A stretch of 60,903 nucleotides of DNA. It comes from Rhodobacterales bacterium. GTDB taxonomy: Bacteria > Pseudomonadota > Alphaproteobacteria > Caulobacterales > Hyphomonadaceae. Shown piece after piece: positions 20,744 to 31,705 of this stretch. The notes beneath the pieces were generated by a model that did no database searches, was not told the DNA's origin, and saw nothing but the letters and a program-made list of their open reading frames with translations. The stretch's first letter is position 1. Each line of letters opens with the position of its first letter. The stretch spans positions 1-60,903 of the forward strand of contig JACXUV010000023.1 of NCBI GenBank assembly GCA_014763715.1. The letters are read 5' to 3'. Made by a program: the position numbers and the translations under genes.

Positions 20744-21858
20744 TGGCGCGAGCATCCCTCATCGACCTTATTGCGACGGCGGCTGGCCGGAAGATTGTCT
20801 GCGTCGGCGACGTCATGCTGGACCGGTTCGTCTATGGCGATGTCTCGCGCATCTCTCCGGAAGCGCCGGTTCCGATCATGCGCCGCACACGCGAAGCATC
20901 CATGCCGGGCGGTGCAGGGAATGTGGCGCGCAACCTTGCCTCTCTTGGCCTTCACACGGCCCTGATCGGCGTCGTCGGTGATGATCACGAGGGCCGGGAA
21001 CTGGCTGCCCTGCTGGGTAAGCTGCCGAATGTCGAAGCCGATCTGATCGCCATGCGCGGGCGGCCGACCACTTTGAAAACCCGTTTCGTGGCGGGATCGC
21101 AGCAATTGCTGCGCGTCGATGCGGAAGAAGTCGCCACTATCGACCGGGACATCGAAAGCGAACTCATTGCGTCCATCCATCAGGTCGCGGCTGGGGCCGC
21201 CCTCATCATCCTGTCGGATTATGCCAAGGGCGCCGTCACCGAAAACGTCATTCAGGCGGCTTTGGATGCGGGCGAAGCCCATGGCATTCCCGTCATCGCG
21301 GATCCAAAAGGACGTGATTTCAAACGTTATGGTGCTGTCGACCTGATCAAGCCCAACGGGCATGAACTGGCGCATGCCTTCGGCATGTCGACAGAGACGG
21401 ACCAGGATGTCGCCTCTGCGCTTGAGACTGCAACGCGCCTGCTGCCTGCGAAAGCCGTAGTCGTTACCCGCGCCGCCAAAGGCATGTCCTTCATTACCAA
21501 GGGCGAGGAAATCACTCACCGCGCCGGCAAGGCACGCGAGGTCTATGATGTGTCGGGGGCAGGAGACACGTCGATCGCCGCGCTAGCCCTTGGTCTGGCA
21601 GGCGGCGGAACGCTCAGCCAGGCGGTGGACCTCGCCATCGCCGCGTCCGGTATTGCCGTCGGGAAGTCCGGTACGGCGACAGTTTCCGCCGATGAACTCC
21701 GCGGCGCGCTGGAAATGGGGCTCGACCATGGCGGGGTTAGCCATATCCCGCTGGAGACCGCTATTTCGCAGGTTGCCACTTGGCGCGATGCCGGGCTGAC
21801 TCGGTGCAGATGTCGTGCTGGCGCGCGGCGGCACAGTGCACATCGTGCCGACCGTTAA
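20743..21858 (+). CDS. hldE: D-glycero-beta-D-manno-heptose-7-phosphate kinase; HldE truncated after kinase domain
   Basis: The first 350 or so residues are a full ribokinase-fold HldE kinase domain: IVCVGDVMLDRFVYGDV, the sugar-binding PGGAGNVARNLA, and the anion hole and catalytic base in DVSGAGDTSIAALALG. It phosphorylates heptose-7-phosphate on the way to ADP-heptose for LPS. In bifunctional HldE a nucleotidyltransferase domain (FTNGCFDILHPGH type) follows the linker seen here as ATWRDAGL. Instead the frame continues into 18 unrelated residues and stops. The lost domain's C-terminal tail survives downstream in another frame. The kinase itself may still work. The start ATG 20743 gives the family N-terminus; an upstream extension of the frame over the photolyase gene is not coding. 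Confidence 0.85.
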   Translation: MARASLIDLIATAAGRKIVCVGDVMLDRFVYGDVSRISPEAPVPIMRRTREASMPGGAGNVARNLASLGLHTALIGVVGDDHEGRELAALLGKLPNVEADLIAMRGRPTTLKTRFVAGSQQLLRVDAEEVATIDRDIESELIASIHQVAAGAALIILSDYAKGAVTENVIQAALDAGEAHGIPVIADPKGRDFKRYGAVDLIKPNGHELAHAFGMSTETDQDVASALETATRLLPAKAVVVTRAAKGMSFITKGEEITHRAGKAREVYDVSGAGDTSIAALALGLAGGGTLSQAVDLAIAASGIAVGKSGTATVSADELRGALEMGLDHGGVSHIPLETAISQVATWRDAGLTRCRCRAGARRHSAHRADR

Positions 21859-21919
21859 CGGCCAATCCACAACAGCAGCGATTGCGCGGGCAAAGGCTGG
21901 TACGTCCAGCGACGCCTAG
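21803..21919 (+). pseudogene. Remnant of the HldE nucleotidyltransferase C-terminus
   Basis: Read one base out of the kinase frame, this segment encodes GADVVLARGGTVHIVPTVNG followed by QSTTAAIARAKAG, which matches the C-terminal end of HldE/RfaE2 nucleotidyltransferases (GADLV-GGEV-QSTT-IAR pattern). It ends in TAG at 21917-21919, sharing CTAG with the convergent hspQ stop. So roughly 110-115 codons between kinase linker and tail were lost, with a frameshift at the junction near 21795-21803. Confidence 0.8.
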
Positions 21920-22368
21920 TTCGCGACACCCTTTTTCAGCTCATACGTGCCGCGTGAGGTCAGGTTGAACCATTCCTGGATATCGGGGTGGCTCAATGGT
22001 TGTGCCGAGTCATCCGGAACAAGGTTCTGCTCGGACACATAGGCGATGTAGTGTGTGCGCTCATTCTCGGCGAAGAGGTGATAGAAGGGCTGGTCCTTGC
22101 GGGGGCGAACCTCTTCCGGAATGGCCTCATACCACTCGTCTGTATTCGCAAACTGCGGGTCGACATCGAAAATGATGCCGCGGAACGGGAAGTGACGGTG
22201 CCGTACGACCTGACCGATCTGGTATTTTGCCGTAAAAGTAGAGACGGCATTGTAGCTGATATTCCGGTCGACTGGCCTGTCCAGCACATAGGGCGCTTCG
22301 GCGGGCTGCGTGCTCTTGCGGCTACGTCCCCCGGTCAACCATCCAAACAGGCCGCGTCTACTGGTCAT
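21916..22368 (-). CDS. hspQ: Heat shock protein HspQ / YccV-like
   Basis: A 150-residue protein whose residues 45-135 form the YccV/HspQ beta-barrel domain: KYQIGQVVRHRHFPFRGIIF, DVDPQFANTDEWYEAIPEE, and QPFYHLFAENE. In enterobacteria HspQ binds hemimethylated DNA and modulates Lon; the function in alphaproteobacteria is not established. I start at ATG 22366-22368, preceded by AGGAG at good spacing. An N-terminal basic stretch (about 40 residues, GGRSRKST) precedes the domain. Confidence 0.88.
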   Translation of the reverse strand: MTSRRGLFGWLTGGRSRKSTQPAEAPYVLDRPVDRNISYNAVSTFTAKYQIGQVVRHRHFPFRGIIFDVDPQFANTDEWYEAIPEEVRPRKDQPFYHLFAENERTHYIAYVSEQNLVPDDSAQPLSHPDIQEWFNLTSRGTYELKKGVAN

Positions 22369-22419
22369 TTGCGTCTCCTGTGATAGAGATTGCCCCAAGA
22401 TTTAAGTTTGGGCCACATC

Positions 22420-23574
22420 ATGGCTGACAAAAAAGCGGCGAACCGCCGGGGAAACCGGCGTGGTTCGCGCAAAGGGCGTAACGGACCGCTTTATGCGGCC
22501 GTTGACCTTGGAACGAATAATTGCCGCCTGCTTGTGGCGGAGCCGTGGGGGAAATCCTTCCGCGTCGTTGACTCACATTCGCAGATTGCTCGTCTGGGCG
22601 AGGGACTTCACGAGACCGGGCGCCTTTCGGATGCGGCCATTGAACGGGCGCTGGACGCCTTGAAAGCGATTCGCCGAAAATTGAAGAATCATGGCGTCGG
22701 CCGGGTTCGCTGCATCGCCACGGAGGCCTGCCGTCAGGCTGAGAATGGTCCGGATTTCATCCGCCGTGTCCATGAGGAAACGGGCCTGACCTTCAAGATC
22801 ATCAATGCCAAGGAAGAGGCCCGCCTCGCCACGATCGGCTGTCATGACCTGATGGGTGATGATGCCAAAACGGTGCTCGTGATCGATATCGGCGGGGGCT
22901 CCACGGAGCTGTCCTGGGTAAACGCGAAGGTGGCTCGGGAGGGCGGCTCGCACGGTCTCGTCAAGCGGGCACCGATACAGGACTGGACCAGCCTTCCGCT
23001 GGGCGTTGTCACCTTGCATGAGCGGTTCGGCCACCTGCCGGAAGAAGAAGCATTTCCGGCCATGCTGGAATACTGCCGTCAGGTGATTGAGGCCTGGAAG
23101 GGCACGGAGCGTGTCCGCCGCGCCATGGAGCAGGAAGGGGCACACCTCATCGGCACGTCCGGAACGGTGACCTGCCTCGCTGGCGTGCATCTGAAGCTCG
23201 ACCGCTACCGCCGGGACAAGGTGGATGGCAGCTGGATGAGCCGGGAAGAAGCCGATGCGGCCGTCACGCTGTTGCGCGACCTTGGGCCTGAGGGCCGTGC
23301 GACCTTGCCAACGATCGGTGAGGAAAGGGCAGGCCTCATGCTGTCCGGCTGCGCGATCATGCAATCGGTCTGGGATGCCTTCCCGGGCGAACGCATGCGC
23401 GTCGGAGACCGCGGCCTGCGCGAGGGGCTCCTCCTCTCAATGATGTATGGCGGCAAAGGGCAGCGCCGGCGCGGTAACCGCCGCCGCCCCGGTCATGGCG
23501 CAAAGGACGGTGATGTCGCCACCAAAACCGCTGAAGAGAAACAATCCGGTTCGGAGATGTCCCATGACGGATGA
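22420..23574 (+). CDS. ppx: Ppx/GppA family exopolyphosphatase
   Basis: A 384-residue actin-fold phosphatase hydrolysing polyphosphate or pppGpp. Nucleotide-binding motifs: AAVDLGTNNCRLLVAE near residue 25 and DIGGGSTELSWV near 155; the catalytic Glu lies in IATEACRQAENG. The N-terminal 20 residues are Arg/Lys-rich and the C-terminal 40 residues are a basic tail (KGQRRRGNRRRPGHG), which could contact polyphosphate or rRNA. rlmE overlaps its end by 11 bases, a pairing conserved in alphaproteobacteria. Confidence 0.92.
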   Translation: MADKKAANRRGNRRGSRKGRNGPLYAAVDLGTNNCRLLVAEPWGKSFRVVDSHSQIARLGEGLHETGRLSDAAIERALDALKAIRRKLKNHGVGRVRCIATEACRQAENGPDFIRRVHEETGLTFKIINAKEEARLATIGCHDLMGDDAKTVLVIDIGGGSTELSWVNAKVAREGGSHGLVKRAPIQDWTSLPLGVVTLHERFGHLPEEEAFPAMLEYCRQVIEAWKGTERVRRAMEQEGAHLIGTSGTVTCLAGVHLKLDRYRRDKVDGSWMSREEADAAVTLLRDLGPEGRATLPTIGEERAGLMLSGCAIMQSVWDAFPGERMRVGDRGLREGLLLSMMYGGKGQRRRGNRRRPGHGAKDGDVATKTAEEKQSGSEMSHDG

Positions 23575-24271
23575 TGACAAACGCCGCTGGAAAGGCCCCT
23601 CTGACAGCCGTGGTTCCTCTGGCCGCCGGATGGGCGAGCGCAAGATCATTGCCCGCAAGGCAAAGAATGAAAGCTCCAAGCGCTGGATCGAACGCCAGCT
23701 GCAGGACCCTTATGTCCAGAAAGCCAAGTCTGAAGGCTATCGCGCCCGTGCGGCCTACAAGCTGCTGGAAATCGACGAGAAGCTGAACCTGTTCCGGCGC
23801 GGCCAGCGCGTGGTCGACCTTGGCTGCGCACCAGGTGGCTGGATGCAGGTCGCCCAGATCAAAGGTGCGAGCGAAATCGCAGGGATCGACCTATTGCCTG
23901 TCGAGCCGATGGCGGGCGTGCATATCGTGCAGGGCGACATCAACAATCCGGACGATGTTACCGAGCTGATGAAAGGTCTGACCGGCGCACCTGATCTCGT
24001 GCTCTCGGACATGGCGGCCAATACGACCGGCCACAAGCAGACCGATCACCTGCGTACCATTGCCCTCGCCGAAATGGCCGCCGCCTTTGCAGTGGAGCAC
24101 CTCGCGCCGGGCGGGGCCTTCTGTTCAAAGGTTTTCCAGGGCGGCGCCACGAAGGAAGTGCTGGACCTTCTGAAGGCTAACTTCACCAGCGTGAAGCATA
24201 TCAAGCCGCCGGCAAGCCGCGCGGGCAGCCCGGAGATCTTTGTGGTCGCAAAGGGCTTCAAAGCGCGATGA
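23564..24271 (+). CDS. rlmE: 23S rRNA (uridine-2'-O) methyltransferase RlmE
   Basis: A 235-residue FtsJ/RrmJ enzyme that 2'-O-methylates a uridine of the 23S A-loop. The catalytic K-D-K-E set is recognisable: Lys in YRARAAYKLLEI, Asp in VLSDMAANTTG, Lys in FCSKVFQGG, Glu in AGSPEIFVVA. The SAM loop is VVDLGCAPGGWMQVA. I use ATG 23564 inside the end of ppx; longer in-frame starts fall in low-complexity ppx sequence. Confidence 0.95.
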   Translation: MTDDDKRRWKGPSDSRGSSGRRMGERKIIARKAKNESSKRWIERQLQDPYVQKAKSEGYRARAAYKLLEIDEKLNLFRRGQRVVDLGCAPGGWMQVAQIKGASEIAGIDLLPVEPMAGVHIVQGDINNPDDVTELMKGLTGAPDLVLSDMAANTTGHKQTDHLRTIALAEMAAAFAVEHLAPGGAFCSKVFQGGATKEVLDLLKANFTSVKHIKPPASRAGSPEIFVVAKGFKAR

Positions 24272-24280
24272 GCGCGTAGT

Positions 24281-25306
24281 TCAACCGATTTTGGGCTGTT
24301 CTGCCTCAGCTGCGCCGGGAGTGGCGCGGAAGTAGTCGTTCGCCGGGAACAGGTTCTGGCTGACCGAGACGATCGTCTCGATTTCCTCATCGCTCAGGCG
24401 TGTTTGCCAGTCATTCAGGCGCTGCGTCACCGACAGGCTCTCTCGGCCGGAAGTGGTCACAGGGCTCGCCGTGTCATTGGACGCGATGTTCACAGAGGAA
24501 ATGTGCAGCCGGTTCAGGATGGCAGGCCCCTGACGCAGGACATCTTCATACAGGATCAGGTGCGCCCGGCCGCTCTCAATACTCTGTTGGGCCGCTTGCT
24601 CACTCAGGCTCCACAATGCCGCAAGCCTGTGGGCAGGGGACTGATCGAAGTGCAGGAGGGCCTCCGCCCGTTCATGCTCCGGCGTGCCGGGCGTGAAATC
24701 CGTCAACTTGTACATCTCACCGAGGCGGACATCCTCAAAGCGCCAGCTCCAATCCGTTTCCTTGAAACTTGCAAATACCGCAGCCGGATTACGGCGGATA
24801 TGGATGATCGGAACATTGTATGTGTCGGCGACATCATTCAGCAGGAAGCCAAGCTGAGTGAACTTCACCACGAGGTCATCAGACCATGTCTTGGACCGGG
24901 ATGTCCTCAGGAAATGCGTATAGCCATGGGTGCCGATACCGCGCAGCGCCAGCCGGAGTTTGAACTGGTCACGCGCCGTCAGACAGTCTGCAGACAGGGG
25001 CATGTATACGTTGCGGCTGGCGTCAGATGCCTTCGGTCCTAGCTGGCTCCAGTGCTGTCCGGCAGCGGGAGAGAAGGGCTCGAACAGGGATTTGGCGTTC
25101 AGCGTCTGCACAAGCGTCTGCTGGAGCCAGGTCGTCCCGCTCCGCCAGAAGCCGTTGATCAACAGCGTATTCTTCAGCTGCTGCGAGGCGATGTAATCCA
25201 TCAGCCCGACAGAAGTGAGTTTTAGACGACCAAAGCCCCGCACGTGTTTCAACCTGCCTATGGATTGCTTGTTTACAACCAGAGGAACGGGCAAATCCTG
25301 GGCCAC
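24281..25306 (-). CDS. Sulfotransferase family protein
   Basis: A 341-residue PAPS-dependent sulfotransferase. The 5'-phosphosulfate loop is LINGFWRSGTTWLQQTL near residue 50, and a 3'-phosphate-binding segment is IIHIRRNPAAVFASF near 170. It is a different family branch from the TPR-sulfotransferase at the window start. The start is a GTG (25304-25306) with a weak ribosome site; an ATG at 25201 directly before the sulfate loop is an alternative. The substrate is unknown. Confidence 0.82.
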   Translation of the reverse strand: MAQDLPVPLVVNKQSIGRLKHVRGFGRLKLTSVGLMDYIASQQLKNTLLINGFWRSGTTWLQQTLVQTLNAKSLFEPFSPAAGQHWSQLGPKASDASRNVYMPLSADCLTARDQFKLRLALRGIGTHGYTHFLRTSRSKTWSDDLVVKFTQLGFLLNDVADTYNVPIIHIRRNPAAVFASFKETDWSWRFEDVRLGEMYKLTDFTPGTPEHERAEALLHFDQSPAHRLAALWSLSEQAAQQSIESGRAHLILYEDVLRQGPAILNRLHISSVNIASNDTASPVTTSGRESLSVTQRLNDWQTRLSDEEIETIVSVSQNLFPANDYFRATPGAAEAEQPKIG

Positions 25307-25444
25307 AGCGCTGTCTCTGGCGCTGAATCCCCCGAAAACAGGACATATTATATAGGTGCCGGCTGTTGCTGGTCTGGCCTGGCCCGAGGCGGCAACTAAA
25401 ATGCCCTGTAAGGTTATCCTGATCTGGCACAGAGAAAATCGGGC

Positions 25445-25466
25445 AAAATCCCCCTTAAAGTAGGGG
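25445..25466 (-). terminator. Weak Rho-independent terminator of the dodecin-like gene
   Basis: On the minus strand CCCC (25463-25466), an 8-base loop and GGGGG (25450-25454) are followed by ATTTTG, 32 bases past the dodecin-like stop. The stem is short, so confidence is modest. Confidence 0.4.
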
Positions 25467-25497
25467 TGAAGGATGCCTTAAAATCAAAAAAGATGAA

Positions 25498-25806
25498 TTA
25501 AATCCGTGTCTCGATCGTGTGGGGCGCATCACAATGCCGGGCGCCTCCGCAGGCGCGCTGGAAATAGAATTCGTTACTGCACATCCCGTCATGCGTCGGA
25601 TTGCTCATTTCATAGCCCAAATCAAGAGTGACCTGGTAGTGGGTAACCCGCCCATTCGAGATGAAGCCTCGTGCCGTCAGCACATCGAACCAGTCCGGTT
25701 CCTTGTAGCCCTCTCTGGCGATGCTCAGTGCGCGGGCGATTGCATCATCAACAGATACATCTGATGTGGCGGTGATTTGGCGTCGTGTCGAGGAGTTCCA
25801 AACCAT
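25498..25806 (-). CDS. Dodecin-like protein with Cys-containing C-terminal extension
   Basis: A 102-residue protein. Residues 8-72 resemble dodecin, the small flavin-binding dodecamer: VDDAIARALSIAR, then DWFDVLTARGFISNGRVTHY and QVTLDLGYEM, matching the family pattern (AIARA, W-F-EV, RG-I-GRV-HYQVTL-VGF). Dodecins normally stop at about 68-70 residues. Here about 30 residues follow, with three Cys (DGMCSNEF, QRACGG, RHCDAP), of unknown role. The flavin-stacking Trp is probably Trp39. Divergent from the GFA-family gene. Confidence 0.65.
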   Translation of the reverse strand: MVWNSSTRRQITATSDVSVDDAIARALSIAREGYKEPDWFDVLTARGFISNGRVTHYQVTLDLGYEMSNPTHDGMCSNEFYFQRACGGARHCDAPHTIETRI

Positions 25807-25947
25807 AGGAAGCGCTTTCCGATCCCTTACGCATCACTCCCTCCACTGAACCTATGCGCAAACCGGGAAAAGCGTTCCAATTAACTCTCACTTGCCCGAC
25901 AGCGCCTGACGCATCAGAATGCCGGGGAAAGAACAGGAGGGTTGGAA

Positions 25948-26355
25948 ATGACCATAACAGGCGGCTGCTATTGCGGCGAAATCCGTTACGTTGCGGAAGG
26001 CGAACCAGTCATGAAGGGCGAATGTCATTGCAGGGAATGCCAGTATATTACCGGCGGTCAGGCGAATGATTTCCTTGCGATGCCTGCGGAAGGCTTTTCC
26101 TATACCAAGGGCACGCCAAAACAATTCACGCGAAGTGATTTTGAGGGTGCGGCCACGCGCGAATTCTGTCCGACCTGCGGCACCCACCTTGTGACAAGGT
26201 CTCCGGCATTGCCCCAGGCTGTCATCATCAAGGTCGGCTCGCTCGATGATGTTTCAGTCTTCGGAGCCCCCCAGGTCGTGATGCAGACGGCCGACGCGCC
26301 AAGCTTCCATCACATCCCCGAGGGCGTACCGGCCTTTGAAAGATGGCCCGGATGA
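25948..26355 (+). CDS. GFA (glutathione-dependent formaldehyde-activating) family protein
   Basis: A 135-residue zinc-binding protein with the GFA/CENP-V pattern: GGCYCGEIRY, ECHCRECQ and FCPTCGTHL supply the two zinc sites. The family includes glutathione S-(hydroxymethyl) synthases, but many members have unknown substrates and no other formaldehyde gene is nearby. ATG 25948 has AGGAGG seven bases upstream. Its stop overlaps the next start (ATGA). Confidence 0.88.
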   Translation: MTITGGCYCGEIRYVAEGEPVMKGECHCRECQYITGGQANDFLAMPAEGFSYTKGTPKQFTRSDFEGAATREFCPTCGTHLVTRSPALPQAVIIKVGSLDDVSVFGAPQVVMQTADAPSFHHIPEGVPAFERWPG

Positions 26356-26774
26356 AGATACGACGTCTGGTCCTTGCCGGGGCGGCAATCTCAGTAATTG
26401 CCGCCTGCAGCACCATTCGGGAGTTTCATGACACCCATCCGGATTTCGGCAGCACGCTGCCGCCTTATGAGCGTATTCAGTTTGCGGCACAATTTGCGAC
26501 CGATGCAGAGCGGGTGCATTGTGAGGCGGCTGGCGGAACGGTGGAGCGGGCCGGACGTGCGGGCTGGGAACACTGTGTGCAGACTTACCCGGATGCCGGA
26601 AAGTCCTGTCATGATGGAGATGATTGTCTCGGGGATTGTCGTGCGCCGGAAGGCATCGAGACTCCCGGGCCAGACACACCCATGGAGGGCATGTGCCAGG
26701 CCCAGGACATTTCTTTCGGGTGTTATACCACAGTTGAAGGCGGAAAGGTGGCCCGGTCGATTTGCGTCGACTAA
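26352..26774 (+). CDS. Cys-rich lipoprotein of unknown function
   Basis: A 140-residue protein with a lipoprotein signal peptide (MKIRRLVLAGAAISVIAAC, acylated Cys at residue 19). The mature part has eight further Cys in spaced motifs (HCEAAGG, EHCVQTY, DAGKSCHDGDDCLGDC, GMCQAQDISFGCYTT, SICVD), which suggests four disulfides in the periplasm. I recognise the pattern from uncharacterised proteobacterial proteins but not a function. It overlaps the GFA-family gene by four bases, implying coupled translation. Confidence 0.75.
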   Translation: MKIRRLVLAGAAISVIAACSTIREFHDTHPDFGSTLPPYERIQFAAQFATDAERVHCEAAGGTVERAGRAGWEHCVQTYPDAGKSCHDGDDCLGDCRAPEGIETPGPDTPMEGMCQAQDISFGCYTTVEGGKVARSICVD

Positions 26775-26785
26775 GCCATCCGCAC

Positions 26786-27952
26786 TCAGACGGGCAGAAG
26801 GTGAGCTTCTGCTTCGTCCCGGTGCTTCTTCAGGTATTTCATGAATGGCGTGCCACCCGTACCGACATCGGGATCGTTTCCGCTGCCGCCTTTGGACTGC
26901 TTGTTGATGTAACTGGCTGCGTATTCAAGGTGACGCGTCCGGAAACGTGCAAGCTTTGACACGTTTTCATTATAGAGGGTTTTCAGCTCGGCATCGCCAG
27001 AACCTTCCACAAAGCCGCGCACCTTGCTGGCAGCTCGCACATCCTCGATCAGTCTGCGGTGCGTGGGCGGACGATATGCGTGCAACTCATCAAGAAAGCT
27101 TCGCAACGGGTCAGCGGCATGGCCCACGCTCAGCAAGGCATCCATCGTTGGCACGATGGACGATTGCGATCCCGTTTGCCCACGGAATGCCTGAGGAGCA
27201 CCACCCGTCTCTTCGACGCCTTCATAGACAAGACCGCCGCCCAGGGCCGGATTATCTTTCCAGCCATGGATCCACGGCCGCACCCGGTGGAAATAGCAAT
27301 AGGGATCGCATCGCTCAGGCATACGGTCGAAGATCGCGTTCACGTCGTCCCAGACCCCGGACATGACGGACAGGCAGCGCGCAGCCTCACTGGCGTTGCC
27401 CGCATCGGCTGCACTGATCAGGTTCAGGGCTTCCTCAAGCATTTCGCCGGCCCGGGCCTCAATCGCGACATGGACGAGGATGAACCATGCCTCGTCCATG
27501 CCGCCGTCGAAGTGCTGGAGGACTCGCACATTCGACAAGTCGATTGGCCCGGAAGAATCGATCAGGGCCCAGTTCTCCAATGTGTAGGAAGAGTAGGGGA
27601 GCAAGGGCGGCTGACCGAGGCTCTTGCCGAGTTGCCAGATCGGAATGGCCAGGCACGCGGGCAAAGCCTTCGGAGCCTCCGGCTCGCCCCAGACATAGGT
27701 CTGCACCATGAAAGAATAGTGCAGCATCGCGATGCGCTGCTCGGCCTCGCTGGCGGTTGCGCAGAAATCGGTGAGGTCAATCACCGGTAACCTTTCCAGC
27801 AAGGCCCGCACGCGGCCGGTGCAGATCAATTGAGGGATGGACAGCGCCATCTCCCGGGCCGGTTTCAGAGGGTAGGGCAATTCCACCTTTTCCGGATCAA
27901 AAGACGCAAGGAATCCTCTCTCACGGGACAACCCGTAGTCCGAAAGTCTCAT
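26786..27952 (-). CDS. Indoleamine 2,3-dioxygenase-like haem protein
   Basis: A 388-residue member of the IDO family, haem dioxygenases opening the indole ring of tryptophan to N-formylkynurenine. Evidence: the GQTGSQSSIVPTMDALLSVG segment (family: RGGSGAQSS-P-D-LLGI) and a candidate proximal haem His in RFRTRHLEYAASYI, plus the overall length. I start at ATG 27950-27952, with GGAGG upstream. No kynureninase or arylformamidase is next to it, so tryptophan degradation is not shown; bacterial IDO-like proteins can have poor tryptophan affinity. It faces the Cys-rich lipoprotein gene tail to tail. Confidence 0.85.
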   Translation of the reverse strand: MRLSDYGLSRERGFLASFDPEKVELPYPLKPAREMALSIPQLICTGRVRALLERLPVIDLTDFCATASEAEQRIAMLHYSFMVQTYVWGEPEAPKALPACLAIPIWQLGKSLGQPPLLPYSSYTLENWALIDSSGPIDLSNVRVLQHFDGGMDEAWFILVHVAIEARAGEMLEEALNLISAADAGNASEAARCLSVMSGVWDDVNAIFDRMPERCDPYCYFHRVRPWIHGWKDNPALGGGLVYEGVEETGGAPQAFRGQTGSQSSIVPTMDALLSVGHAADPLRSFLDELHAYRPPTHRRLIEDVRAASKVRGFVEGSGDAELKTLYNENVSKLARFRTRHLEYAASYINKQSKGGSGNDPDVGTGGTPFMKYLKKHRDEAEAHLLPV

Positions 27953-28083
27953 TTGGCGCTCCTCCCAGAGCAATTATTTTCATTTGTAACTAATTTCTAT
28001 GGGAGGTTCGTACGTAACGTCAATTACCCATTCAGCTCTTCTGACGGGGCAGCTTCATGAAGAGGAGAACGTGCCGGCGCGTC

Positions 28084-31016
<2,933 letters not shown>

Positions 31017-31112
31017 CATGACCCAGTCATGGGTTATGAAGTTTCCTAGATCGACGTGTGCTCACTGCGCTGAAGAGCGAGCGTAGGCCATTCGCCGGTT
31101 ACTCTGTTTCTA

Positions 31113-31538
31113 TCAGGTCTCGAACTGCGTCAGAAGCGTTTGGAGTTTGGCTCGCTCATCATCGTCCGATGCTAACTCGATGGCGTTACGTACCAGATAG
31201 TACTCTGTTTCATTCCGAATTGCGCCTCGCCGAACGATAGATTTCAGTTTCCTGGAGAAGCGGGAGCGGACTTCAGAGAGCGTGGGCAGGCCATTGAGCC
31301 TACACCCTTCATCAATCAGCATCACATCCGGGAGAGGCATGTCAGAGCACATTTCGATGGTGTCTCCTATCGCCATTTTCAGACCTCGCCGGGCACTGGC
31401 GGGCGCCGATTTCTCACTCTCGCTCAAGAGGGTGACGGGATGTATCGCTGGTGAAATAGGGCCAAAACCAAGCACTGGGTGCTCAAGTATGAACCCGAGC
31501 CAGGCTTTGAGGCTTTCGTATTCAGCTTCGGTCACCAT
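31113..31538 (-). CDS. Hypothetical protein, 141 residues
   Basis: I do not recognise this protein. It has no signal peptide or membrane segment. The C-terminal half is charged and probably helical (RSRFSRKLKSIVRRGAIRNE, YYLVRNAIELASDDDERAKL). It starts at ATG 31536-31538 without a strong ribosome site. It sits between guaB and an AT-richer 167-base gap, with base use less GC-rich than guaB, so it may be an accessory gene. It is probably real because no competing frame exists and the length is well above chance in this local composition. Confidence 0.5.
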   Translation of the reverse strand: MVTEAEYESLKAWLGFILEHPVLGFGPISPAIHPVTLLSESEKSAPASARRGLKMAIGDTIEMCSDMPLPDVMLIDEGCRLNGLPTLSEVRSRFSRKLKSIVRRGAIRNETEYYLVRNAIELASDDDERAKLQTLLTQFET

Positions 31539-31705
31539 TCACCACGTATAATCTGCTTAAAGTGGAAAACAAAGGCATATTTGATGCGGTGATCCAACAA
31601 TACCAATGGTTTCAATCTGTGTGATTTGTACACATGTGCGTCGGGTGCGCTTAATCTATCCACCACCCAAACCAACCGCATACGCCCCTGCGGTAATCTC
31701 CGCGC

